Assembly: GCA_040755755.1 (NCBI GenBank)
Contig: JBFLZW010000001.1
Span: 222,157 to 286,156 of the forward strand
Direction of reading: 5' to 3'
Length of the DNA stretch: 64,000 nt
DNA from: a bacterium
GTDB taxonomy: Bacteria; SZUA-182; DTGQ01
The position numbers and the translations under genes were made by a program. Below, piece by piece: positions 18,192 to 26,234 of this stretch (position 1 is the stretch's first letter; each line of letters opens with the position of its first letter). The notes beneath the pieces were generated by a model that worked only from the letters and a program-made list of their open reading frames with translations, was not told the DNA's origin and did not search any database.

Positions 18192-18553
18192 CGTCCGACC
18201 AGGCTGCGGATCAGGGTCAGCAGTTCCTTAACCACCAGGGGCTTGGTCAGTACTCCCCGTGCGCCGTGGCTCAGGCTCTCCTGCTGGAGGGCGTGGCTTG
18301 TTCCGGGAGAGATGATCAGAAAAGGAATCGAGGATTTTCGCAACCGCTCGCACCGGTCCCAGATGTTCCGGTCGTAACCGGCCAGGTCGAGCAGCACCAG
18401 GTCCAGGACTTCCCCCCGGTCGAGGATTGTGTCCAATTCCTCCAGGGCGCTTACTCCCGTGACCCGATAGCCCTCTTTTGCCAGGAACTGGCTGAGCAGC
18501 TCAAGGTTGCGGGGGTTGTGGTCCACAGCCATGATCAGAGGTTTATCCTCCAT
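18188..18553 (-). CDS. Stand-alone response-regulator receiver domain
   Basis: The 121-residue single-domain receiver has acidic D11, phospho-acceptor D56 (LVLLDL) and the conserved K of GVLTKPLVVKEL near the C-terminus. It has no output domain. It ends inside the start of the hybrid kinase gene and begins 3 nt after the KaiC gene, so all three are translationally coupled. It likely relays phosphate or docks on the kinase or KaiC. Confidence 0.9.
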   Translation of the reverse strand: MEDKPLIMAVDHNPRNLELLSQFLAKEGYRVTGVSALEELDTILDRGEVLDLVLLDLAGYDRNIWDRCERLRKSSIPFLIISPGTSHALQQESLSHGARGVLTKPLVVKELLTLIRSLVGR

Positions 18554-18556
18554 CCC

Positions 18557-20020
18557 TCAGCCCTTCTCTTCTGGCGGTTTCACCCATTCCGGGGTTCCGC
18601 TCAAAATATTACGCAAACCGGTCAGGGGTTTGCCTACCTTGATCCCATAGCGGGTGATCTCGAATTCCCGCAGCCTCTTTTCAAAGTCGCTGACCCTCTT
18701 TTTCAGCACTCCAATAGCCTTGCGAAGCTCTCCATCGATCTCCAGGTAGCGCAGAAAGAGAACATTGTCCACCAGATAACTGATACTGCCTTCGCTGACC
18801 TGGAACTCGCCGGTTATATTTTTCATCTCGTCAATCAGAAGGAGGGTGACACCCATATTCACCAGGTACTTCTCAAGAGCATGGATGTTATCAGCCAGAT
18901 TCTCACCATGAAGGGAAATGCAGTAGCCGCCGATACTGTCGACCATGACCAGTTGGGTTTTCATCTCCTCCACTTCGCGACGCACCAGAGAGGCGAATTC
19001 ATGAGGTGTTACCTTCAGCGGCTCTATCCTGACTATCGAAAGCGTACCATGCTCGATCATGGACCGCACCGGGATATTGACTGACTCGCTGCGATAGATG
19101 ATCGTTGCCAGCATCTCCTCTCCAAAGACATAGATCATCGACCGCTCGCCTCTTCCGGCAGCCTCCTTCATGAATTGAAGGCCGAGAGTGGTTTTCCCCA
19201 CCCCGCTTGGGCCGCTGATCAGGGTACTCGTGCCCCGCTCCAGCCCGCCGTGCAGCATCTCGTCCAGTTCCGGCACCCCCGAAGGGACGGTCCCGGCAGT
19301 GAACTCCCGGATATACTTTTCGGGTAAAAGGATCGGAAAGACCTCTATCCCCCGGTCAGTCAGCTTCAGGGTATGGCGGCCGGAGCGAAAGCCGGAGCCG
19401 CGAAATTTGGTCACGCTGACAGTCCTGGCCCCTTGTTCGAAGGCCAGGGTAATAACACCATCACTGATGAACTGCAGATCATCGTCAGGGGCCTGAACAC
19501 TGCCCTCGGAGGTAAGAAGTACGGTAGCTCCGTTATCAATGAGAAATCGCAGGAAAGAGAGCACCTGTTTCCGAAACTGAAACGGATCGGCGGTCAGATA
19601 CCGGAATTGAGTTATGGCATCCACAAAGATCCTCTGGGGCTTGAGCTTTTCAATGCTGTCGATAATAACCTGGGTAGTAGGTACCCGCTCCACCTCGGCG
19701 GGGGAGAAAATGTCGTAGGCCTCCACTTTGGCAAAGAATTCCGGCTGAGGGCTCAGGTCCAGGAAATTGACATTTTCCAGGTTAAAGCCCATAACTTGCG
19801 CATTCTTGCGGATCTGGGGTTCCGGCTCGCCCAGGGTGATGAATAACACTTTTTCCCCCTGCTGCACACCTGCAGTGAGGAAATACAGGCCCAGGGTAGT
19901 CTTGCCATTCCCCGGCCCACCCCGTACCAGATAGGCACGCTGAGGAATCAGGCCCCCCTCGAGGATTTCATCGAGTCCCCTGATGCCGGTGGATAAACGG
20001 TCAGATAACTTGGTTTCCAT
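18557..20020 (-). CDS. Dual KaiC-domain ATPase
   Basis: The 487-residue product has two RecA/KaiC domains with Walker A GGPGNGKTT (34-42) and SGPSGVGKTT (269-278), each followed by KaiC-type VFVDAITQFRYL or LVMVDSIGGYC Walker B regions. A short coiled-coil tail (ELRKAIGVLKKRVSDFEKRLREFEI) ends in a KaiC-like segment. KaiC-like ATPases outside cyanobacteria act as signalling switches; no kaiA or kaiB is present here. The ATG at 20020 is preferred: ATGAGGT lies 6 nt upstream, and homology begins with LSTGIRGLDEIL. It heads an operon with the receiver and hybrid kinase. Confidence 0.9.
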   Translation of the reverse strand: METKLSDRLSTGIRGLDEILEGGLIPQRAYLVRGGPGNGKTTLGLYFLTAGVQQGEKVLFITLGEPEPQIRKNAQVMGFNLENVNFLDLSPQPEFFAKVEAYDIFSPAEVERVPTTQVIIDSIEKLKPQRIFVDAITQFRYLTADPFQFRKQVLSFLRFLIDNGATVLLTSEGSVQAPDDDLQFISDGVITLAFEQGARTVSVTKFRGSGFRSGRHTLKLTDRGIEVFPILLPEKYIREFTAGTVPSGVPELDEMLHGGLERGTSTLISGPSGVGKTTLGLQFMKEAAGRGERSMIYVFGEEMLATIIYRSESVNIPVRSMIEHGTLSIVRIEPLKVTPHEFASLVRREVEEMKTQLVMVDSIGGYCISLHGENLADNIHALEKYLVNMGVTLLLIDEMKNITGEFQVSEGSISYLVDNVLFLRYLEIDGELRKAIGVLKKRVSDFEKRLREFEITRYGIKVGKPLTGLRNILSGTPEWVKPPEEKG

Positions 20021-20193
20021 ATACAACCTCATATTAAAATAACATATTATTAAATATAGCACTTTTATCGCCTTGGTCTCGCTTTTATACATTTGTCGGA
20101 CAAATTGCCATAAATCGATGAGATTATCCATATTGGGAGGGATCATGGGCATGACAAGGACAAGAGTTAAGTTATTTCATGTGACAATAAAAT

Positions 20194-20225
20194 AGCCGGT
20201 CAATGCAGGAGGACATTGACCGGCT
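20194..20225. repeat. Perfect 12-bp stem-loop upstream of the kaiC-like gene
   Basis: AGCCGGTCAATG and CATTGACCGGCT pair perfectly around an 8-nt loop (CAGGAGGA) that itself contains a Shine-Dalgarno-like AGGAGG. On the minus strand ATTTTATTG follows, so it could terminate minus-strand transcription above kaiC. A protein-binding or RNA role is also possible. Confidence 0.6.
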
Positions 20226-20265
20226 GCCTACAGGAAGTAGAGAAAAACATGTCTATATTATTGAT

Positions 20266-20299
20266 CGAAGAATTAACGCTATTTCTTCGCTATTTTTTT
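20266..20299 (+). terminator. Candidate intrinsic terminator with no upstream protein gene
   Basis: CGAAGAA / TTCTTCG form a 7-bp stem around a 10-nt loop, then C, TA and seven T residues follow. This is a plausible rho-independent terminator on the plus strand. No plus-strand gene lies upstream before the divergent kaiC-like gene, which suggests a short transcript in 20050-20290. Confidence 0.45.
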
Positions 20300-20337
20300 A
20301 CTCTTTTAGCACTTATTAGGGGCATTTTTTAATACAA

Positions 20338-20365
20338 TTTTCAGGCTATACGCAGCGCCTGAAAA
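20338..20365. repeat. 9-bp stem-loop
   Basis: TTTTCAGGC and GCCTGAAAA pair around a 10-nt loop, the third hairpin within 175 bases. The minus strand has moderately T-rich sequence after it. Confidence 0.5.
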
Positions 20366-20543
20366 AGCATATCGGCTGCTATAGAGGCGGGCCTGTCATA
20401 ACCAATTTTCTCTACTGCAAACGGCTATGAACAGATTCGATGATCCTGTATTCTACGTAATTAACTGTACCCCTCTACACAATTCGAAACAATAAAGGGG
20501 TTAGCGGGAGAAATACCAAACTGGAATTATGAAGCTTTTATTT

Positions 20544-20568
20544 GATTATGTGGAGTTTTCACATAATC
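20544..20568. promoter_or_regulatory. Palindrome upstream of vapBC, possible operator
   Basis: GATTATGTG and CACATAATC form a perfect 9-bp inverted repeat with a 7-nt spacer, about 60 nt before the vapB start. A further GATTATG half-site lies at 20572. VapBC complexes usually autoregulate through palindromic operators, so this is a reasonable candidate. Confidence 0.5.
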
Positions 20569-20628
20569 CTCGATTATGGATGCTAAAAAGTACTTGAACG
20601 GAATCCAATTAATAGCTATCATATAATT

Positions 20629-20850
20629 ATGAAAACTACAATTGATATTCCAGATGATGAGTTAATGGAAGTGCTCAAACACACCGGAGCTAAGACTAAA
20701 CGGGAAGCCGTTGTATATGCCATTAAAGACTATAACCGAAGACAACGGCTTTCAAGGGTTGCCGAAATTCTGGGTACTTTCAAAGAATTCATGACCCAGG
20801 ATGATCTTGAAGAAATGCGTGAAGATGATAAATGGAACAAAGAGAAGTAA
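20629..20850 (+). CDS. vapB: VapB-type antitoxin
   Basis: The 73-residue protein begins with the ribbon-helix-helix-like strand MKTTIDIPDDELMEVLKHTGAKTKREAVVYAI, typical of DUF2191/VapB antitoxins. Its acidic C-terminus (QDDLEEMREDDKWNKE) would wrap the toxin. It overlaps vapC by 19 bases. No strong Shine-Dalgarno precedes its ATG, so the transcript may be leaderless or weakly translated. Confidence 0.82.
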   Translation: MKTTIDIPDDELMEVLKHTGAKTKREAVVYAIKDYNRRQRLSRVAEILGTFKEFMTQDDLEEMREDDKWNKEK

Positions 20851-21266
20851 TACTGATAGATACGTCCAGTTGGATTGAAGCTTTGCGAAATAATGGAAGA
20901 ACAGATATTCGCGAACGGGTGAGAATGATGTTGATCAATGGTCTTGCCGTATGGTGTGATATGGTTGCCATAGAGCTTTGGAACGGTGCGAAAGGGGATT
21001 ACGAAAAGAGAAAATTAACTGAATTGGAAAATGTAATAACCTCTCTCCCTATGACGAAAGAAGTGTGGAATTTTGCCCGTGAATTAACAAAGAAATGTCG
21101 AAGTGCAGGTGTGAGCGTTCCCGCTGCTGATTTAATAATAACTTCATGTGCTTTATTTTATAATATCGGAATTGAACACTGCGATAAGCATATAGGTAAA
21201 ATTTTAGAAATTTTTAAATGCGGCCATGAAACTCTAGGAGGCCATATTTCAAACTGTAAAAAGTAA
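20832..21266 (+). CDS. vapC: VapC-type PIN-domain toxin ribonuclease
   Basis: The 144-residue PIN protein has the acidic residues of the active site: LIDTSSWIEALR (D10), the E of VAIELWNGA, PAADLIIT (the second conserved Asp) and a late HCDKH. VapC toxins cut tRNA or rRNA and are held inactive by VapB. The start lies within the vapB end, a normal coupled arrangement. The pair is AT-richer than nearby housekeeping genes, consistent with mobility. Confidence 0.87.
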   Translation: MEQREVILIDTSSWIEALRNNGRTDIRERVRMMLINGLAVWCDMVAIELWNGAKGDYEKRKLTELENVITSLPMTKEVWNFARELTKKCRSAGVSVPAADLIITSCALFYNIGIEHCDKHIGKILEIFKCGHETLGGHISNCKK

Positions 21267-21323
21267 CAACTACTCAGGCACAAATGCATAGAGAGATAAG
21301 GGCATAAGTGGATAGAACAAAAT

Positions 21324-21353
21324 AAGGGGTTAGATCGTATGACCTAACCCCTT
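21324..21353. terminator. Bidirectional terminator between vapC and tRNA-Asp
   Basis: AAGGGGTTAG and CTAACCCCTT form a 10-bp stem with a 10-nt loop. GCTTTTT follows on the plus strand (ending vapBC) and ATTTTGTT on the minus strand (ending the tRNA transcript). Confidence 0.75.
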
Positions 21354-21361
21354 GCTTTTTA

Positions 21362-21439
21362 TGGCGGGGCCGACGAGGCTCGAACTCGCGACCTCCGGCG
21401 TGACAGGCCGGCGTTCTAACCAAACTGAACTACGACCCC
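21362..21439 (-). tRNA. tRNA-Asp (GTC)
   Basis: On the minus strand a 78-nt cloverleaf runs from GGGGTCG to CGGCCCC-G-CCA, with the 3' CCA encoded. The anticodon loop is CTGTCAC with anticodon GTC. The T-loop reads TCGAGCC with a GGTCGCGAGC arm region. The 7-bp acceptor stem pairs with one G-T. Confidence 0.93.
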
Positions 21440-21486
21440 GTTTTTTTTAATTTTTTCCTCTGGGCTCCCGGCACAGAGTCCAAATA

Positions 21487-21558
21487 TGGGCGGAACAGGA
21501 TTCGAACCTGTGACCCCCGGCTTGTAAGGCCGATGCTCCCCCGCTGAGCTACCCGCCC
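21487..21558 (-). tRNA. tRNA-Val (TAC)
   Basis: On the minus strand a 72-nt cloverleaf starts GGGCGGGTAGCTCAG, has anticodon loop CTTACAA (TAC, Val) and ends with GGTTCGAATCC and a TCCGCCC acceptor strand plus A. CCA is not encoded, unlike the neighbouring tRNA-Asp. It lies 47 nt upstream of that gene, so the two probably form one transcript. Confidence 0.93.
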
Positions 21559-21750
21559 GGCTTGCTTGATAGCAGTAATTTATATCATGGCTTACAGACT
21601 CTTGTCAAATACTATTTTCACTACCCATGATTCTTTGCTCACGGGAGCGTCGCCAGGTTTGAGCGAGGTGATGAGGGCACGAGGCATTTACCGGGAGCCT
21701 GAACCGGTAACTGCGGCCTGTTGTTGCCTTCGGTATCGGACAACGTGTGC

Positions 21751-22026
21751 CTAATAAGCAATCGAGAATGAGGAATAGTCACCGCTGTAATTTTCCCATT
21801 GAATGTCAACCTTCCTCACATGCGCTCCAACAGGACCGCGATGGCACCAGGCAACCAGTCTCTCGACATCCGCCTTTTCCCCTTCGGCCACAACTTCCAC
21901 GCTGCCGTCACTCAGGTTCCGCACCCATCCTTTTACACCTAACCGGCTGGCCTCGGATTTGGTTGAGGACCGGAAAAATACTCCCTGCACCATCCCTGAA
22001 ATGAACAGATGAGCTCGAACCTTCAT
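21751..22026 (-). CDS. acyP: Acylphosphatase
   Basis: This small enzyme hydrolyses acyl phosphates. The 91-residue protein has the family signature FISGMVQGVFFRSSTKSEA, with the phosphate-binding Arg at 19, and GWVRNLSDGSVEVVAEG carrying the catalytic Asn. Length is typical. It lies 65 nt downstream of nrdR on the same strand. Confidence 0.93.
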   Translation of the reverse strand: MKVRAHLFISGMVQGVFFRSSTKSEASRLGVKGWVRNLSDGSVEVVAEGEKADVERLVAWCHRGPVGAHVRKVDIQWENYSGDYSSFSIAY

Positions 22027-22091
22027 GATTGTTGCTCCCTATTGTCTTCCTTATCTTCCAGGAGCCTTGCTCCCTGGAGGTAATTTACTGG

Positions 22092-22562
22092 CTATTTGAC
22101 TTCCGAAATCCGGTTGTTTGAGATTTCCTGAAGCTCGCTCATGAATTGCTTGATATCCTTAAATTGCCGGTATACTGAGGCAAACCGGACATAAGCAATC
22201 TCATCCAGGTTGTATAACCAATCCATGACCATTTCTCCAAGGTCATTACTTTTGATCTCCTTGCCGCTCAAGTCCTGAACCTTCTCCTCGATCCGGTTCA
22301 CGAATCCTTCCAGAACATAAAGACTTATCGGCCTTTTTTCACAAGCTTTAATTAATCCGTTCAGCAACTTGTTCCGGTCAAAAGGCTCCCGGCGGTTATC
22401 CTTTTTTATCACCATACAGGGAATCTCTTCCAGCCGCTCGTAGGTGGTAAATCTTCGATTACAGCCAAGGCATTCCCTCCTCCTGCGTATCGACAACCCC
22501 CCTTCACTGTCCCGGGAATCCAGAACTTTACTTTCCGCGGATTTACAATATGGGCATTTCAT
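22092..22562 (-). CDS. nrdR: Transcriptional repressor NrdR
   Basis: NrdR represses ribonucleotide reductase genes by binding NrdR boxes in response to ATP/dATP. From the ATG at 22562 the 156-residue protein starts MKCPYC, the first half of its zinc ribbon; the second half is CLGCNRRFTTYER. An ATP-cone follows (MVIKKDNRREPFDRNKLLNGLIKAC ... AYVRFASVYRQF). An upstream in-frame start would add 17 unrelated residues. No ribonucleotide reductase gene is in the window. Confidence 0.95.
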   Translation of the reverse strand: MKCPYCKSAESKVLDSRDSEGGLSIRRRRECLGCNRRFTTYERLEEIPCMVIKKDNRREPFDRNKLLNGLIKACEKRPISLYVLEGFVNRIEEKVQDLSGKEIKSNDLGEMVMDWLYNLDEIAYVRFASVYRQFKDIKQFMSELQEISNNRISEVK

Positions 22563-22701
22563 ACGGCAACACCCCCATCGGCAATCACTCCATTCACCGA
22601 AAAAATGAACCACCGGGGAGAAAAAACATCAGCTCTCTAATTATATTATTCTTCCAATAAAATATCTAGCAGATTCCGTTTAATTGAGCGAAAGATATGT
22701 G

Positions 22702-23283
22702 CTATCTTCCGGCAGGGGAAAACACCTTATCCAGAGGAATCTCAAGGCCGGGAATAATTCCTGCCTTCAACACCTGGCTGCGGGAATGGATCTCAGAACC
22801 AGGAAATCTCCCTGCCGATAGCCGGTATATCTCTACCGTCTCTTTATCAGGATCAATTATCCAGTATTCCTTCACCCCGAAAGCTTCATACAGATCCTTC
22901 TTCAACACCTGGTCATAACTTCTGGTAGAGGGTGAAAGAATCTCCACGATGAGATCGGGTGGCCCCTGGATGTTATCTTCGGTAATAATACCCTTATTTT
23001 GATTTGAAACATAAATCAGATCAGGTACCACGATATCGTGATCGGACAGAATAACATCACAGGGAGCATAAAAGAGCTCGCCCAGTTCCTGTTCCCTTAA
23101 GAAGGATGCAATTATTATTGCCAGATTTCTTGAAATCCGCTGATGCCGGGTGCTTGGTGAAGGGCTCATGAAATGATCTCCATCGATTATCTCATGCCGT
23201 TTCCCATTATCAGGAAACAGCACATAATCCCGATAGCTTAACTTCGGGCGATTCTCCCTGTTTTTTAAGCTCAGTGATTTCAT
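22702..23283 (-). CDS. Uma2-family (DUF820) putative endonuclease
   Basis: The 193-residue product matches the Uma2/DUF820 family, a PD-(D/E)xK-like fold of unproven role common in bacteria with many mobile repeats. Motifs are RHEIIDGDHFMSPSPSTRHQRISRNL, VVPDLIYV, PPDLIVEILSPSTRSYD and KEYWIIDPDKETVEIY. Length is typical. It stands alone. Confidence 0.88.
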   Translation of the reverse strand: MKSLSLKNRENRPKLSYRDYVLFPDNGKRHEIIDGDHFMSPSPSTRHQRISRNLAIIIASFLREQELGELFYAPCDVILSDHDIVVPDLIYVSNQNKGIITEDNIQGPPDLIVEILSPSTRSYDQVLKKDLYEAFGVKEYWIIDPDKETVEIYRLSAGRFPGSEIHSRSQVLKAGIIPGLEIPLDKVFSPAGR

Positions 23284-23356
23284 AAGCTCAGCTCCTGTCA
23301 GTTAATACGGGATTACTGCTTCTCAATATCATTAACTTGGCACTACTTACCAAAAG

Positions 23357-23402
23357 GCCCCTCACCCCAGCCCTCTCCCCCCAAAGGGGGGCGAGGGAGT
23401 GG
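23357..23402 (+). repeat. REP-like palindromic repeat, copy 1
   Basis: The segment contains CCTCACCCCAGCCCTCTCCC and an inner CCCCCC-AAA-GGGGGG palindrome. It matches 59790-59832 in the opposite orientation over about 43 bases with few differences. Repeats of this C/G-rich design are common between genes in several bacterial groups. Confidence 0.75.
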
Positions 23403-23440
23403 AGGAGGGCTATCCCCCATGAGAAAGGCATCGACCACAG

Positions 23441-23480
23441 GTAGGGTGGGGCTGCTTTTTTGCCCCCCACCCAATACCGC
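23441..23480. repeat. Dispersed hairpin repeat, copy 2
   Basis: Nearly identical to 10601-10638: a GGTGGGGC stem, a TGCTTTTTT loop and flank AATACCGC. It lies just downstream of a REP-like copy, so two repeat families are adjacent here. Confidence 0.75.
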
Positions 23481-23674
23481 ATGCGATCTCATCGCCAATC
23501 CTAACTGGTCGAGTAATTCCCCTGTAGTGCGCTCAGCTTTCATCTTTATTTTACTATGGTTATTAACCATAAGCAACGAAATAGGAATTTCACGGGAATA
23601 TTGGGAATATATCGGTGAGAAGTATCAAGAGCGGGAAGGATGATATATGGAGGGATTGCAGGCTGGCTGCTCGA

Positions 23675-24850
23675 TCAATCCATAGGCATGATTTCCTGGT
23701 ACAGAAGTTCGAGCTGCCGGATCATATGATGCAGATCAAATCCCTGCACCAGGAATCGCTGAGCTTTTCCGGTGTATGCCAGTTGCTCCGGATGTTGCAG
23801 CGCGGATATGACCCGCTCAGCCATGGCCGCTGGATTGCGGGGCGGCACCACATATCCATTGATCCCGTTCCGGACAATCTCCCGGTTTCCGTCAATGTCG
23901 GTGGCGACAATGGGAATTCCGGCTGCTGTGGCCTCTACCAGGACCAGGGGCAGCCCCTCCCAGAGGGAGGTGAGGACCAGCACGTCAAGCTCAGGCAAAA
24001 TCCGCTCGACATCTTCTCTCCAGCCGGCAAGGACAAGGCGGTCGGAAAGGGACAGCCTCTGAGCCAGACTGCGGATTTGCGGCCGCAGTTGTCCATCGCC
24101 CACCATCATGAAGCGGGCTTTCGGGAAAACCCGGCTCACCCGCTCAGCCATCCGGATAAAGTCCAGGGGAGATTTCTGCGGTTTGAAGCAGGCCACCATG
24201 CCGATGAGCGGTGAGGAATCCTCTTTCATGGCCCCCTGCTCCTGCATCACCTGATCACGGTCCCGGAAAAAGCGGTGAAGGTCAATGCCGCACCTTATCA
24301 CCCTCCCGTGCCCGATCCTTCGGCAGATGCCGAGCTTTTGGGCCAGCTTCAGATTGGCACGGGAAACAAAGATGATCCGGGTGCTGACCCTGGCAGCCGC
24401 CTTTTCCAGAAAGATATAGAGCTTTCGCGCCAGGGGCCGCTGATAATCATGGAAACCGAATCCATGGACCGTATGGACAATGCAGCCAATCCCGGCGGCA
24501 GCGGCAGCCATTCGCCCAAGAATCCCGGCTTTTGAGCTGTTGGTGTGGACGATGATCCTCGGATTTTCCATCTTTTCCCGGTGCAGGATCAAAATAAGGT
24601 GAACCAGGGCGAGAAAATCCCACACCGGGTGAACCTGGCGGTGAAGGGCTGGAACGAAAATGCACTTCACCCCTTTCAGGGACCTGGCCTTTTGCACAAG
24701 AAGGCCGTGCTGACCGCTGATCAAAACAGGCTCGAATCTGCTCCGGTCCAGATTCTCCACCGTAGACAGAGTAGCTTCCTGAGCCCCGCCAAGCTCCAGC
24801 TTGGTGATGATCTGAACGATCCGGATTTTCCCGGTTTTTGTATCCGGCAT
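23675..24850 (-). CDS. Glycosyltransferase family 4 (GT-B)
   Basis: The 391-residue protein has the N-terminal GT4 feature IVQIITKLELGGAQEATLSTVENL and the donor-binding region SLWEGLPLVLVEATAAGIPIVATDIDGNREIV, containing the EX7E motif. It should add a sugar to a lipid-linked glycan at the cytoplasmic face. The ATG at 24850 is preferred because AGGGGG lies about 5 nt upstream; an earlier in-frame start would overlap the previous gene and add unrelated residues. It is the third gene of a minus-strand set after the WecA-like and FAD genes. Confidence 0.9.
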   Translation of the reverse strand: MPDTKTGKIRIVQIITKLELGGAQEATLSTVENLDRSRFEPVLISGQHGLLVQKARSLKGVKCIFVPALHRQVHPVWDFLALVHLILILHREKMENPRIIVHTNSSKAGILGRMAAAAAGIGCIVHTVHGFGFHDYQRPLARKLYIFLEKAAARVSTRIIFVSRANLKLAQKLGICRRIGHGRVIRCGIDLHRFFRDRDQVMQEQGAMKEDSSPLIGMVACFKPQKSPLDFIRMAERVSRVFPKARFMMVGDGQLRPQIRSLAQRLSLSDRLVLAGWREDVERILPELDVLVLTSLWEGLPLVLVEATAAGIPIVATDIDGNREIVRNGINGYVVPPRNPAAMAERVISALQHPEQLAYTGKAQRFLVQGFDLHHMIRQLELLYQEIMPMD

Positions 24851-24882
24851 GTTTCCCCCTGTGAGAATGTCTTCGGGAAAGA

Positions 24883-26190
24883 TTATGCGGCTACCAGGGC
24901 ATTCACTGTCCTGGCCGTTTCCATCCCGGCTACAAGTGCCTGTCCCATCGAGGAATATTCCCATCCGCCGTAGCGGCCAACCGAGTGGATGTCCTGAGTC
25001 TGCAGATACTGCCGGATAACGGGCAGGGATTTCTGGCGGTGTGAATCGAAAGTTACATAAGCACAGGGAATATCGAGAAAAGAATGTGAAATGACCAGAT
25101 CGCTTTCCCGCAGCAGGCCGCAGTCGATGAGTTTGGACAGCGTCAGTTTCAGCATCCTGTCAGGATCGATCTGCTCGCCGGGCAGGTGGGAAATTTCCAC
25201 ATAGAGTGAGCTGGACCCTGAAGGCGCTACTCCGGAAGAAAAATTGGTGGGGAAACCCACCCGGTAGAAGGGATATTCTGATTCCGGGAAATAAATCCAG
25301 TGCTGATCCGAGACTTTCTCGCGGGCTACACCGAGATTGAGACAAAATACCGAGGTGGAGCGCAGGTTTTCAGCCAGGGATTTTATCTGCGCCGGGGCAT
25401 CGCTGATTATCCTGACAAGCTCCGGCAGAGGGATGGAAGAGATAAGCTGCTGGTAGCCGATTGATTCCCCATCCTGAAACCAGACCGCCTTTTTCCGGGT
25501 TTCGATCCTGACTGCTTCCATGCCGGTCCGGACCCTGTTAATCGAGGGCAAAAAACTCTTGCCGAGAACCTCTATCCCCCCCTCGGCAGGATAGTAAAAG
25601 GTCTGATTATAACCATATTCCTGCTCGTTCTGGTTAAAACAGCCCTTCACGACCTCCTCCAGATTGGGGACGGGAATCATGGACAAGGCCCAATCAAAGG
25701 TCATCTCCGCTGGATCGATCCGCCACATCTTCTGATTGTACGGCAAGAGAAAATGTCTGGCTATGCCCTGTCCGAAATTCCGGACTACCCAGTCTTTGAA
25801 GTTTTCCGGCGGCTGGGAAGTCGGAGATTGCTGATGAGTGCGTAAAAGCTCCAGCAGGCATTCGCAGATGACTTTCTGCGGCAGGCCGCTGAGATGGGCC
25901 TGAAACGGATACGGCAGATAGGTCTTATGAGTGTGAATACTGGCTTTCCGCTGATGGGAAACCCAGAAAATGTGGCCGATAGCTTCAATCAGATTCCTGA
26001 TCCGGTTATCGTGAAAGTGAAGCAGATGGCCGGTGAAGTCAAAGGTAAAACCATCGCGGCAGACAGAGCGGCAAAGCCCTCCTGCCTCCTGCTCTTTTTC
26101 AAACAGCTCATATTCCTGCTTCAGATGATAGGCAGCGCTCAATCCGGTCAGACCTGCTCCAAGAATCACAACTTCAGTTTCATACGGCAT
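24883..26190 (-). CDS. FAD-dependent oxidoreductase, UDP-galactopyranose mutase / protoporphyrinogen oxidase-like
   Basis: The N-terminus is a Rossmann dinucleotide-binding site (VVILGAGLTGLSAAYHL), then FEKEQEAGGLCRS and FDFTGHLLHFHD, as in amine-oxidase/UGM-like flavoproteins. C-terminal GRYGGWEYSSMGQALVAGMETA is the FAD-proximal motif. In sugar clusters such proteins often modify nucleotide sugars or lipid-linked sugars, but the substrate is not evident. The ATG at 26190 begins MPYETEV just before the Rossmann strand. It lies between the WecA-like and GT4 genes. Confidence 0.82.
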   Translation of the reverse strand: MPYETEVVILGAGLTGLSAAYHLKQEYELFEKEQEAGGLCRSVCRDGFTFDFTGHLLHFHDNRIRNLIEAIGHIFWVSHQRKASIHTHKTYLPYPFQAHLSGLPQKVICECLLELLRTHQQSPTSQPPENFKDWVVRNFGQGIARHFLLPYNQKMWRIDPAEMTFDWALSMIPVPNLEEVVKGCFNQNEQEYGYNQTFYYPAEGGIEVLGKSFLPSINRVRTGMEAVRIETRKKAVWFQDGESIGYQQLISSIPLPELVRIISDAPAQIKSLAENLRSTSVFCLNLGVAREKVSDQHWIYFPESEYPFYRVGFPTNFSSGVAPSGSSSLYVEISHLPGEQIDPDRMLKLTLSKLIDCGLLRESDLVISHSFLDIPCAYVTFDSHRQKSLPVIRQYLQTQDIHSVGRYGGWEYSSMGQALVAGMETARTVNALVAA

Positions 26191-26234
26191 ACGATCCTCC
26201 CACATGCATTGCAAGGCTATGAGTTAAAAGTACT

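Larger units (their letters stand above)
20021..20628. other. Structured intergenic region between kaiC-like and vapB genes
   Basis: About 600 bases between divergent genes contain no supported protein gene but several hairpins: 20194-20225, 20266-20299 and 20338-20365, plus the palindrome at 20544-20568 near vapB. A small RNA is possible; see the individual entries. Confidence 0.5.
23284..23674. other. Intergenic with two dispersed repeats
   Basis: About 390 bases hold the REP-like element at 23357-23402 and the hairpin repeat at 23441-23480, and no gene I can support. A minus-strand frame through here is made mostly of repeat sequence. Confidence 0.55.

Noticed and set aside
23343..23576. 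Minus-strand 77-codon frame
   Set aside because: Mostly encoded by dispersed repeats.
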